Under the pieces are notes generated by a model. It did no database searches. It had not been told where the DNA came from and was given only the letters and a program-made list of their open reading frames with translations. From assembly GCF_029238095.1 (NCBI RefSeq), contig NZ_JAQWGS010000024.1, forward strand, positions 78,568-142,567: a stretch of DNA of 64,000 nucleotides, given 5' to 3'. The stretch comes from Lacinutrix sp. Lineage in GTDB: Bacteria > Bacteroidota > Bacteroidia > Flavobacteriales > Flavobacteriaceae. Each line of letters begins with the position of its first letter. The stretch's first letter is position 1. The translations under genes and the position numbers were made by a program. Below are positions 50,695 through 59,375 of this stretch, in pieces.

Positions 50695-51885
50695 CTAATT
50701 TATAAAAGGATCACTCCATTTTTCGTCTGTGTAAACGTTAGCACCTGCTAACGTATTTAAAAATGCGATTACAGCATCTTTTTCTGTTTGGGTCATGTTT
50801 AATTGTTGCCCAATACCATTTGGTCTTAATCTTGGATCTAAGTTTGGGTTTCCATTGGTGTTAATAACATCGTAATGATTTAATACCGTTATTAAATTAG
50901 AACTAACACCAATATGCATAAATTGCCCGTTAGCAGTACCATCTATTTTTACAACGTCTCTAAGACTTGGAGATCTAGTATTTGTAAAATCTGTACCAAT
51001 ACCACTAGCAGTGCCTATTATTCCATTGTTTAATGTGTTTGGATCGATATCAAATTCTGGTGCTTGATGGCAGCCTACACAACCTATACCACCAGAAATT
51101 CTAACACCTTGATTGTTAAAATTTGCAGGTTGTAAAAACAGTTGTTTTCCTTGATTTTCTTGGGCAGTAAAGTTGGTAAATGGCTGTGCATCATTATTTG
51201 CAAGAAGTCTTCCATCATCATATTTACTGTCGAAAGATTGGATACTTCTAATGAATTGTGATAATGCATTTTGTATTCTAAACTCTGAAATTTCTTCACT
51301 ACCAAAAGCAAAATTAAATAAGTCTGGATAATATGATGTATTTTCTAGTTTCGTAATTAAATCGTTGAAATTTAAATCGCCATTTTCGCCACTAAAGCCC
51401 ATTTCTATATGATCTGGAATTGGCATTGTGGTTTGTGCTTCTAAAGAGTTCGCACGTTCATCCCAAAAAAATCTATTCTCATTTGAAAAACGTATATTTA
51501 TTAATCGCATAGAATGCCTTCCTGTAACACCATCTACGCCAGAACTCACACTATTGTTGTCTCCAAAGGCTAATTCTTGTTTGTGGCAACTTGCACAAGC
51601 TATAGTATTATTTACAGATAGGTTTTTATCGTAAAACAATACACGACCTAAAGTAGCAGCTTCGTTTGTAATAGGATTTCCTGCAGGAGTATTATCTTTT
51701 GTGATGTAAACTGGGATGTATTTATCATTATAATTAAACAGACTGCTAAAATCAATATCTAATATATTAGAAAAATCTAAGGTTGCGTTTTGATCTTGGG
51801 TTTGTGTTGTTTCGGAGTTAATGTTGTTGTCGTCAGAACAGCTAACTATTATAATAATTGACACTAAAAAAAAGAACCTTTTCAT
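50695..51885 (-). CDS. Dihaem cytochrome c peroxidase lipoprotein
   Basis: 396-residue CcpA/MauG-family protein with two c-type haem sites: CASCH (C97, C100, H101) and CVGCH (C269, C272, H273). The lipoprotein leader is MKRFFFLVSIIIIVSC. Conserved surrounding elements: EAATLGRVLFYDKNLSVNNTIACASCHKQELAFGD, RHSMRLINIRFSNENRFFWDERANSLEAQTTMPI and the C-terminal LNMTQTEKDAVIAFLNTL. It likely reduces H2O2 with electrons from cytochrome c in the periplasm, or oxidises another substrate. It lies downstream of the E1 gene on the same strand, 68 bases apart. Confidence 0.93.
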   Translation of the reverse strand: MKRFFFLVSIIIIVSCSDDNNINSETTQTQDQNATLDFSNILDIDFSSLFNYNDKYIPVYITKDNTPAGNPITNEAATLGRVLFYDKNLSVNNTIACASCHKQELAFGDNNSVSSGVDGVTGRHSMRLINIRFSNENRFFWDERANSLEAQTTMPIPDHIEMGFSGENGDLNFNDLITKLENTSYYPDLFNFAFGSEEISEFRIQNALSQFIRSIQSFDSKYDDGRLLANNDAQPFTNFTAQENQGKQLFLQPANFNNQGVRISGGIGCVGCHQAPEFDIDPNTLNNGIIGTASGIGTDFTNTRSPSLRDVVKIDGTANGQFMHIGVSSNLITVLNHYDVINTNGNPNLDPRLRPNGIGQQLNMTQTEKDAVIAFLNTLAGANVYTDEKWSDPFIN

Positions 51886-51953
51886 AAGTAATGTGCATTG
51901 GTTATAACTTAAGACAAGATTCTTTTGTAAAGGTTTAATTGGTAATTGAAAAA

Positions 51954-54365
51954 TTATCTCAATTTTGGAAAATCAACAGGATTTGCTTCGTGCATAACAG
52001 CATATATAGCTTCATAAATATCTTCTGCAGATGGTTTGGAGAAATAGTCTCCATCTGTTCCATAAGCAGGTCTATGTGCTTTAGCTGTAACTGTTTTTGG
52101 CGCACTATCTAGATGTTGGTAACCGTTTTGTTTGTTTAATATTTGGTCTAATAAATAGGCTGAAGCTCCTCCTGGAACATCTTCATCTATAATCATTAAA
52201 CGATTGGTTTTTGCTAAACTTTTTACAACATCATGGTTTAAATCGAAAGGTAATAATGATTGTGCATCTATAACTTCTGCATCGATACCAACTTGTATTA
52301 ATTCTTTAGCAACGTCTTGTACAATTCTTAAGGTAGAACCGTAAGACACTATAGTAATATCGTTTCCTTCTTTTACAGTTTCTACAACACCAATAGGTGT
52401 TTTAAAAGCGCCAAAGTTAGTTGGTTTTGGTTCTTTTAAACGATACCCATTTAAACATTCCACAACCAAAGCAGGTTCGTCGCTTTCTAATAAAGTATTA
52501 TAAAAACCAGCAGCTTTAGTCATGTTTCTTGGAACCAAAACATGAATACCACGTATAAGGTTTAAAACGCCACCCATTTGTGAACCAGAATGCCAAATAC
52601 CTTCTAGTCTGTGACCACGAGTTCTTACAATTAATGGTGCTTTTTGACGGCCTTTTGTTCTGTAATGTAAAGTTGCTAGATCATCGCTCATTATTTGAAG
52701 TGCATACATGATATAATCTAAATACTGAATCTCAGCAATAGGTTTTAAACCTCGCATTGCCATACCAATACCTTGACCAATAATTGTAGCTTCACGAATT
52801 CCAGCATCTGCAACGCGTAACTCGCCATATTTTTCTTGTAATCCTTCTAATCCTTGATTTACATCTCCAATATTTCCAGCGTCTTCACCAAAAATTAAAG
52901 CTTCGGGATATTTACTAAAAATAGCATCAAAATTATCCCTTAAAATAACACGACCATCAACCTCTTCTTTATTGGGATTGAAAACAGGACTTACTTCTTC
53001 GACATGTTTTGCAGCAGTTTCAGTTTCATTATGTAAATGCGAACTGTATTTTGGCTGCACAACACTAAAGTAAGTGTCTATCCATTGTAATAATTTTGTT
53101 TTAGCAGAAGAATTTTCAGTAACTACATATCTTAAAACACGTCTAGCTGCAGATATTACATCTTTTCGAGCAGGTTCTACAATGGCTAACATGTCATTAT
53201 TTATTTTCTCTATAAATTCTCTGTTTGCACTTGCTGTAGCAACTTCTGTTATTAAAGATGAAGCTTCTTTACGTTCAGCTATAATAGGATTTAGGTAAGC
53301 ATTCCAAGCGGCTTTTTTTCCCTCTCGAACCGCTTTTTTGATTTCTTTCTCTTTAGTAGATAATTCTTCGTCTGTAGAAATTCCAGTTTCTATCATCCAC
53401 TCACGTAATTTTACATTACAATCTGTTTTTGCTTCCCATTCTAAACGTTCTTTATCTTTATAACGTTCGTGAGAACCAGAAGTAGAGTGGCCTTGTGGTT
53501 GTGTTAATTCGTTTACATGCACTAAAACAGGCACATGCTCTGTTCTAGCAATTTTTGCAGCTTCTTGGTAGGTTTCAATAAGTGACACATAATCCCAACC
53601 TTTAACACGTAGAATTTCGTAGCCATTATTATTTTCATCACGTTGGAAGCCACTTAAAATTTCAGAGATGTTTTCTTTTGTTGTTTGATGTCTTGCGTGA
53701 ACAGAAATGCCGTATTCGTCATCCCAAACACTTATTACCATTGGTACTTGTAATACACCAGCTGCATTTATAGTTTCGAAAAAGAGACCTTCACTTGTAC
53801 TAGCATTACCTATGGTTCCCCAAGCAATTTCGTTTCCTTTTTCAGAAAAGTTTGTAGTATCTATACCTTTTACATTTCTGTAAATTTTAGAGGCTTGAGC
53901 TAAACCTAACAATCTTGGCATTTGCCCAGCAGTAGGCGAAATATCTGAACTTGAATTTTTTTGTTTTGTTAAATTATTCCAATTTCCATTTTCATCTAAA
54001 CTAAATGTAGAGAAGTGTCCACCCATTTGGCGACCTCCTGACATTGGTTCTAATTTTATGTCTGTATTGGCATATAAACCTGCAAAAAATGTTTCGATGT
54101 TTAGTTCTCCAATAGCCATCATAAAGGTTTGGTCTCTGTAATAACCAGATCTAAAATCTCCATTAGCAAAGGCTTTTGCCCATGCTAATTGTGGTACTTC
54201 TTTTCCGTCACCAAAAATACCAAACTTGGCTTTTCCTGTTAAGACCTCGCGACGTCCAAGTAAGCTACATTCTCGACTTGTAACAGCAATTTTATAATCT
54301 TCAATAACTTGCGCTTTAAAATCGCTAAAGGATAACTCTTTTTTTAAGTCGGAATTTAAACTCAT
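51954..54365 (-). CDS. Fused alpha/beta E1 component of a branched-chain-type 2-oxoacid dehydrogenase
   Basis: TPP-dependent decarboxylase of 803 residues in which the E1 alpha and beta chains are one polypeptide, the Bacteroidota form. Alpha half (about 1-370): PMSGGRQMGGHFS, AWGTIGNASTSEGLFFETINAA (TPP/Mg site), VISVWDDEYGISV, HVNELTQPQGHSTSGSHERYKD. Beta half (about 475-800): VILRDNFDAIFSKYPEALIFGEDAGNIGDVNQGLEGLQ, DAGIREATIIGQGIGMAMRGLKPI, IQYLDYIMYALQIMSDDLATL, LVPRNMTKAAGFYNTLL. Probable substrate: 2-oxoisovalerate or related branched-chain oxoacids; E2/E3 are not in the window. ATG 54365 is chosen over the track start for its distance to the promoter (TTG-N20-TAAATTTG). Confidence 0.93.
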   Translation of the reverse strand: MSLNSDLKKELSFSDFKAQVIEDYKIAVTSRECSLLGRREVLTGKAKFGIFGDGKEVPQLAWAKAFANGDFRSGYYRDQTFMMAIGELNIETFFAGLYANTDIKLEPMSGGRQMGGHFSTFSLDENGNWNNLTKQKNSSSDISPTAGQMPRLLGLAQASKIYRNVKGIDTTNFSEKGNEIAWGTIGNASTSEGLFFETINAAGVLQVPMVISVWDDEYGISVHARHQTTKENISEILSGFQRDENNNGYEILRVKGWDYVSLIETYQEAAKIARTEHVPVLVHVNELTQPQGHSTSGSHERYKDKERLEWEAKTDCNVKLREWMIETGISTDEELSTKEKEIKKAVREGKKAAWNAYLNPIIAERKEASSLITEVATASANREFIEKINNDMLAIVEPARKDVISAARRVLRYVVTENSSAKTKLLQWIDTYFSVVQPKYSSHLHNETETAAKHVEEVSPVFNPNKEEVDGRVILRDNFDAIFSKYPEALIFGEDAGNIGDVNQGLEGLQEKYGELRVADAGIREATIIGQGIGMAMRGLKPIAEIQYLDYIMYALQIMSDDLATLHYRTKGRQKAPLIVRTRGHRLEGIWHSGSQMGGVLNLIRGIHVLVPRNMTKAAGFYNTLLESDEPALVVECLNGYRLKEPKPTNFGAFKTPIGVVETVKEGNDITIVSYGSTLRIVQDVAKELIQVGIDAEVIDAQSLLPFDLNHDVVKSLAKTNRLMIIDEDVPGGASAYLLDQILNKQNGYQHLDSAPKTVTAKAHRPAYGTDGDYFSKPSAEDIYEAIYAVMHEANPVDFPKLR

Positions 54366-54383
54366 AGTCGTTTGTTTGAAGTA

Positions 54384-54414
54384 CAAATTTAGATAATAAA
54401 AGTGATTTTAGCAA
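54384..54414 (-). promoter_or_regulatory. Promoter of the E1 gene (TTG-N20-TAAATTTG)
   Basis: On the minus strand TTG (54414-54412), 20 bases, TAAATTTG (54391-54384), then 18 bases to ATG 54365. This is a full match to the Bacteroidota consensus and rules out the upstream track start at 54386, which would lie inside the promoter. Confidence 0.75.
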
Positions 54415-54524
54415 TACGAAATTATCTTAAAAAAATGTCAAATTTTTAATAATAAGACAATTTAATTGCGAATAATTTAGAATTATGTAATTATATAAAA
54501 TTCTATTGAGGATTACTCAACTCA

Positions 54525-57362
54525 TTAATACCATCTTCTTGTAAATAATGAGAGTAATGTTTTAGGAGATAATGTCACAATAAAACGAATGCTTTGGTCA
54601 TAATTAGGTTGTGCAATTTCCCATCCTAGATTAGAATATACAGGAAGATAGAGTTCAAAATAGTCTTCTACTAAATTTAGACGAATACCTGCATCGTAAA
54701 CAAATTTTGGATTTCTATGATGGTTTTTTACCATACCAACATCGCCATAGGCCATAATGTAACGCCAAATAGTTGTACTTGAATTGGCTGTTGTAATCCA
54801 TTGGTTTGCAAAAGCTGGTTCTAATTGCGATTTAAAACCACCTTCTGAAACAATTAATTGCTGACTCAATACTCCTGCTTCTTCAGAACGACCTAAATAA
54901 TCGTAATCGAATAAGTAATCTGTTGGTCTATCTAGAGCAAAACTGAAGAAGTTTGTAGTTTCGTAGGTTTTGTTGTATAAAAACGAACCTGCAAATAAGC
55001 GTAAGTTGTATTGCCTGTTACCTTCTGTAAGTTTTCTAAATTCTGCTGTTGCAGAGATCTTTCCAAAATTTTTAGCCAACTGTAGGTCTGTGTCCCAGTA
55101 ACTAAAGTTTTTTAAATTAGGATCGCTTTTTCCATATTTTATGTTAAGTACGCTGTATTTAGGTTCGCCATCTGTTTCAAACTCTCCAGTAATATCGACT
55201 TCTCTATCTATGTTTACATATCTTAAGTTTAAATAACTTCTTTTATTATCTCTTAAATTATCTGGATCTCTAAATCTAAAGTCAATATAAGGCGTGTAAG
55301 AAGTGTAAGATAGGTTAGGAGCATAGTTGTAATACTCTCCACCAATGCCATATTTAGTGTAAAAATTTCTAGAATTCTCCTTTCTATCAGCAAAACTAAT
55401 TGAAGCGCTACCAACTAATTGCTTACTTTTAATAGCATATTTTGGACTAATGCGGTAAAGAAAATTTTTAGTTAAAATAGTCTTATTGTACAATTTTATT
55501 CCAGGTGAAAAACCATCGTAAAAATTATAAGCAAACTCTGGCATAAAAAATACCTGGCTATAATTTGGGTCTTCTATGTCTTTAAATAACCTAAACTGTA
55601 ATGGTTTGTTGTTAGATAAAAAACCACCTAAAGATTTCCAGTTGTTTCTTAAATTCATTTCTGGAATGGTAGTATCGTAATTAAGGGCTAATTTATCAGC
55701 ATCATTATTAGCAATGGTGATTTTTTTATAGCCTTTAAAGCCTTCTATCCATTGTTTAGATAAAACACTATCGTCTTTAATTGTAAATAAAGAGACAGGC
55801 ATTAAATGGTCTTTTTTGTTTTTAATGGTAATGGTTAGGGAGTCTTCAGTTTTTTCAACTTTTTTAATTTTAAAGTCAATTTTCATACTACTTCCTACAT
55901 AATCTTCAAAAAACCAATCTATATTCTTATCTGTCTTTTCTGTAATATAATTTTTAAACGCTTCAGAATTTGTAGTTTTTAATTTATTTTCTTTTAGAAA
56001 CTGTGTTAGCATAACATCCATTGCATTATTTTCCATGTATTGATCTAAGTAATTTAAACCAACTCCTGCTTTGTATTTGTTTGCAATATTTTTATTGAAT
56101 TTAAGAAGCGAATCTTTAGGCATATTTAATGGTTGATCTAAATTAGAACGTGCCATATGCATATATAAAAAGTTATACTGATCGTTGAATTTTAAGTCTG
56201 CAGCATGAAAAGCACGAACTCCCCAAATATTGGCAAGATTTCCAAGAATTTTCATGTCTGGATAGTTCTCTTCAACGTATTTCATTAAATAATAGGTTTG
56301 AATACCATCTATAATCCATTGGTCTTCTCTAGGATTTATGAGTACTGTGTTTTCAAGATAATTAAGTAATGTGGTTTTAAGTATTTTTAATTCGTATTGA
56401 AAAGTATCTGAAAACGGACGCACAAAGTCTGGTAATAAGTTTAGACCATAAATAGGATTTTTTTTGTAGTCTATTTTAGTAAGTAGTACTTTTTTATGTG
56501 GATAATCGCCTAGGTTTTCTGTTATAAATCGAGCAACTTTGTCTGTTATTACTGCAATTTCTTCTGGTTTTAAGTTTTCTTCATCGATATTAGACTCTAC
56601 AGTGAAATAGTCTGTTTCAACCGTTTTGTAGGTATCTCTTTTATTTAGAAATAATTTAGAGTTTACACGGTTATTGCCTTTTAGTTGTGTTGTTTTAGTT
56701 CCGTTTCCATTAATATCTTCAGTGTAAACTTCATCTAATTCACTTATTAAAGTGAATGTGTATGGATAATTTACTTTTAAATTAATATCTGCTTTTGGAA
56801 CATAAGCATCATCTAAATTTTTATTACTAAAGTAATGCCATTCACCATCAAAATATGCTGGAGTTATATACCAATACCTTAAATTATAATCGCCTTCGTT
56901 TGTTAAACCATAACGTGTAAATTTATCGTTTGGAACACGAACAATATAATTAAGTTTAAGTGTGTAGCTTTCATTAGGTTGTATTTTTTGTCTTAAAGCT
57001 ACTTTAATAATATCTGGATTGTTTGTTACTCTTGTGTAATTTGTTTCAGTATCATTTTCTTTAATAGAATTAATAATAGTAAATCCTCGATCTTGTTCTT
57101 TAGCGAAATGAAAGGTGTTTTTAAACTCATCTGCAAATCGCTCTGCTAAAGGCGTGTCTTTTTCTGAATAACTATGACTCCAATCTGTTAAGTAAATATA
57201 ATCTATAGCAGTATTAGAGGTGTTTAAATATTCTATTGTTTGTTCTATACTAATGCTTTTGTTTTCGACATCGAAAGTAGCATTAATGTTAAGTTTGTTT
57301 TGGCTTGATGCCGAAAAACAAACGAATAGACACAAAATAAATGAAGTGAATTTTAGATTCAA
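54525..57362 (-). CDS. M1-peptidase-like protein lacking the zinc site, fused to an outer-membrane beta-barrel (TTG start)
   Basis: 945-residue exported protein. Signal peptide MNLKFTSFILCLFVCFSASS|Q. Residues about 25-560 follow the plan of the M1 aminopeptidase N- and catalytic domains (LRYWYITPAYFDGEWHYFSNKNLDDAYVPKADI, YKKNPIYGLNLLPDFVRPFS, then DQWIIDGIQTYYLMKYV at the position of the E-containing helix). The HExxH zinc helix is replaced by a sequence without His, so peptidase activity is unlikely. The C-terminal third (about 600-945) is a repeated beta-strand pattern of a membrane barrel ending in RRWY. It starts at TTG, overlapping the stop of the EEP gene by TTGA, so it is coupled to that gene. 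Role unknown. Confidence 0.82.
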   Translation of the reverse strand: MNLKFTSFILCLFVCFSASSQNKLNINATFDVENKSISIEQTIEYLNTSNTAIDYIYLTDWSHSYSEKDTPLAERFADEFKNTFHFAKEQDRGFTIINSIKENDTETNYTRVTNNPDIIKVALRQKIQPNESYTLKLNYIVRVPNDKFTRYGLTNEGDYNLRYWYITPAYFDGEWHYFSNKNLDDAYVPKADINLKVNYPYTFTLISELDEVYTEDINGNGTKTTQLKGNNRVNSKLFLNKRDTYKTVETDYFTVESNIDEENLKPEEIAVITDKVARFITENLGDYPHKKVLLTKIDYKKNPIYGLNLLPDFVRPFSDTFQYELKILKTTLLNYLENTVLINPREDQWIIDGIQTYYLMKYVEENYPDMKILGNLANIWGVRAFHAADLKFNDQYNFLYMHMARSNLDQPLNMPKDSLLKFNKNIANKYKAGVGLNYLDQYMENNAMDVMLTQFLKENKLKTTNSEAFKNYITEKTDKNIDWFFEDYVGSSMKIDFKIKKVEKTEDSLTITIKNKKDHLMPVSLFTIKDDSVLSKQWIEGFKGYKKITIANNDADKLALNYDTTIPEMNLRNNWKSLGGFLSNNKPLQFRLFKDIEDPNYSQVFFMPEFAYNFYDGFSPGIKLYNKTILTKNFLYRISPKYAIKSKQLVGSASISFADRKENSRNFYTKYGIGGEYYNYAPNLSYTSYTPYIDFRFRDPDNLRDNKRSYLNLRYVNIDREVDITGEFETDGEPKYSVLNIKYGKSDPNLKNFSYWDTDLQLAKNFGKISATAEFRKLTEGNRQYNLRLFAGSFLYNKTYETTNFFSFALDRPTDYLFDYDYLGRSEEAGVLSQQLIVSEGGFKSQLEPAFANQWITTANSSTTIWRYIMAYGDVGMVKNHHRNPKFVYDAGIRLNLVEDYFELYLPVYSNLGWEIAQPNYDQSIRFIVTLSPKTLLSLFTRRWY

Positions 57363-58633
57363 TTGACTTTTACAAATTTTAAAGGTTTAACATTTACACC
57401 ATTTAGTACAACATAATACATTCCGTTTGAATATGAAGAAGTATTAATAATTAATTCTTCATTGTCTTTTATAGAAATTACATCTATGGTTTGCCCAATG
57501 GTATTAGATATACTTACGTAATTAGAAAAAGTTGGTTTTCTGTTTGCTTTAATTTTAAGCTGGTTGTTAACAATATTTGTTCCTAATATTTTAAAGGTTA
57601 TTTCACTTTCTGTAAATTCATTAACATTTAAAAGGCTTTCTGTAGTTGTGATATTTATAGTAACGGGAAGATGATCGCTAAAATTGTGTAGTGCATTTCT
57701 AATGGCAAAACTATAATCTGTCCCATCACAATCTGTAGAATTAATAGCACTATTATAACAATTAATATTTGAATTGTTTCCAAATACTTTATAACTACCA
57801 TTTTCGAATTGCAATTCTGGATTATTTTGCATGTTATCTGAGGTTAGAATAAAATCAAAACGATCATCAAAGCCTCCAGCAGCACCTCCTAACGAAGTTG
57901 TGGTTCTGGTAGATTGTGTAAATACATCTACATAACTAGTGTTATTATGCCAACTGCCAATACGGTTTGCAGGATCTATAAAAGTAATGTTGTTATTGGT
58001 GTTTAAAAATTCTTGAAAACCTGCTTCACTAGATGTGTAAAAATTAAAATCGCCTCCAAATAACACATATTCTGAACTTGAAAAGGTATCTAAATATGTA
58101 GTTAAATCTTGAGCCATTTGAAAGCGTAGCGCTTGATTATCTGTTCCACTAGAAGCTTTTAAATGTCCAACGATTACATTTAATAGAATTGGATTTGTTA
58201 CCTGATTAACTGTGTTAAGCTTTAAAATATAGTGATTAAAATCTCTATAAATGGTTGTTACTTCTGTTTGAGATTCTAAGTTAAATTTAGAACTGTCGTA
58301 ATATATTAGGTTTTGTAAATCGTTTTGGTCGCTTATGGTATCGTCTGATGTGTTTAATACAAAATTTGCCATTTCGTAATTAACATTAATACTTTGCTTC
58401 ATCATATTTAATATGGTAGTAGCTCCACTAACATTATTAAGTTCGCAAACCATAAATAAATCGGGTTGATAATGAGATAAAACAGTCTCTAACTCATTTA
58501 ACCTTGAGGCAGCAGGCTCTTGCAAAGGAAAGTTAAGCAAGTTATAAAACATAGCTTTAAACGTTTCTTGAGCAAAAGAAATATTGCAACTTAAGGCAAT
58601 AAAAAACAGAATTATGGACAATTTACTTTTCAT
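57359..58633 (-). CDS. Secreted endonuclease/exonuclease/phosphatase (EEP) family protein with T9SS domain
   Basis: 424 residues. Signal peptide MKSKLSIILFFIALSCNISFA|Q; the EEP domain (about 25-320) shows AMFYNLLNFPLQEPAASRLNELETVLSHYQPDLFMVCELNN (Mg-binding Glu), VLFGGDFNFYTSS, FDDRFDFILTSDNM and the His of FSDHLPVTI. A C-terminal type A sorting domain (VISIKDNEELIINTSSYSNGMYYVVL, KPLKFVKVN) targets it to type IX secretion. Probably a surface DNase, phosphatase or sphingomyelinase-like hydrolase; DNase is a reasonable guess. Its stop overlaps the TTG start of the M1-like barrel gene. Confidence 0.9.
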   Translation of the reverse strand: MKSKLSIILFFIALSCNISFAQETFKAMFYNLLNFPLQEPAASRLNELETVLSHYQPDLFMVCELNNVSGATTILNMMKQSINVNYEMANFVLNTSDDTISDQNDLQNLIYYDSSKFNLESQTEVTTIYRDFNHYILKLNTVNQVTNPILLNVIVGHLKASSGTDNQALRFQMAQDLTTYLDTFSSSEYVLFGGDFNFYTSSEAGFQEFLNTNNNITFIDPANRIGSWHNNTSYVDVFTQSTRTTTSLGGAAGGFDDRFDFILTSDNMQNNPELQFENGSYKVFGNNSNINCYNSAINSTDCDGTDYSFAIRNALHNFSDHLPVTINITTTESLLNVNEFTESEITFKILGTNIVNNQLKIKANRKPTFSNYVSISNTIGQTIDVISIKDNEELIINTSSYSNGMYYVVLNGVNVKPLKFVKVN

Positions 58634-58655
58634 TATTTAACCGACTTGAACAGTA

Positions 58656-59345
58656 TTAGAAATTAGGACTTAAGCCATATTCTTTATAGAAAGAATCTAA
58701 GATATTTACAACTTCTTCTTCTGTATCTACTAAATGAATTAAATCTATATCTCCAGGACTTACATTGCTAAACTTATCTAACATTGTTTCTTTTATCCAA
58801 TCCATTAATCCAGACCAAAAATCTGTACCTACTAGAATGATTGGGAATTTTTCTATTTTATTGGTTTGAATCAAAGTAATGGCTTCAAATAATTCGTCTA
58901 AAGTTCCAAATCCTCCTGGCATAACTACAAAACCTTGAGAGTATTTTACAAACATTACCTTTCTAACAAAGAAATAGTCGAAATCTAAGCTTTTATCATT
59001 ATCTATATAAGGATTGTCGTGTTGCTCGAAAGGTAAGTCTATATTTAATCCTACCGAAGTTCCTCCAGCCAAATGTGCACCTTTATTTCCAGCTTCCATT
59101 ATACCAGGACCACCACCTGTAATAACACCATAACCAGCTTCGCAAATGCTTTTTGCAACGCTTTCTGCTAGTTTGTAATATATATGGTCTGGTTTTGTTC
59201 TTGCAGAACCAAAAATAGAGACACATGGTCCTATTTGACTCATTTTTTCAAATCCGTTAACAAACTCTCCCATAATCTTGAAGATTGCCCAGGAATCGTT
59301 TGTTTTATTTTCATTCCAACCTTTGTGGTGATGTTCTTCTCTCAT
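58656..59345 (-). CDS. LOG family Rossmann-fold protein (TIGR00730)
   Basis: 229 residues. LOG family (cytokinin riboside 5'-monophosphate phosphoribohydrolase-like nucleosidase): SIFGSARTKPDHIYYKLAE, GVITGGGPGIMEAGNKGAHLAGG, GLNIDLPFEQHDNPYID, and the characteristic VVMPGGFGTLDELFEAITLIQTNKI (PGGxGTxxE). In bacteria these enzymes hydrolyse AMP or related nucleotides to free the base, usually a housekeeping role. Cytosolic. It lies 30 bases downstream of uvrA and 22 upstream of the EEP gene, in the same operon run. Confidence 0.92.
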   Translation of the reverse strand: MREEHHHKGWNENKTNDSWAIFKIMGEFVNGFEKMSQIGPCVSIFGSARTKPDHIYYKLAESVAKSICEAGYGVITGGGPGIMEAGNKGAHLAGGTSVGLNIDLPFEQHDNPYIDNDKSLDFDYFFVRKVMFVKYSQGFVVMPGGFGTLDELFEAITLIQTNKIEKFPIILVGTDFWSGLMDWIKETMLDKFSNVSPGDIDLIHLVDTEEEVVNILDSFYKEYGLSPNF

Positions 59346-59375
59346 AATATTGTGTATTCAGTATTCTTCAACTTG

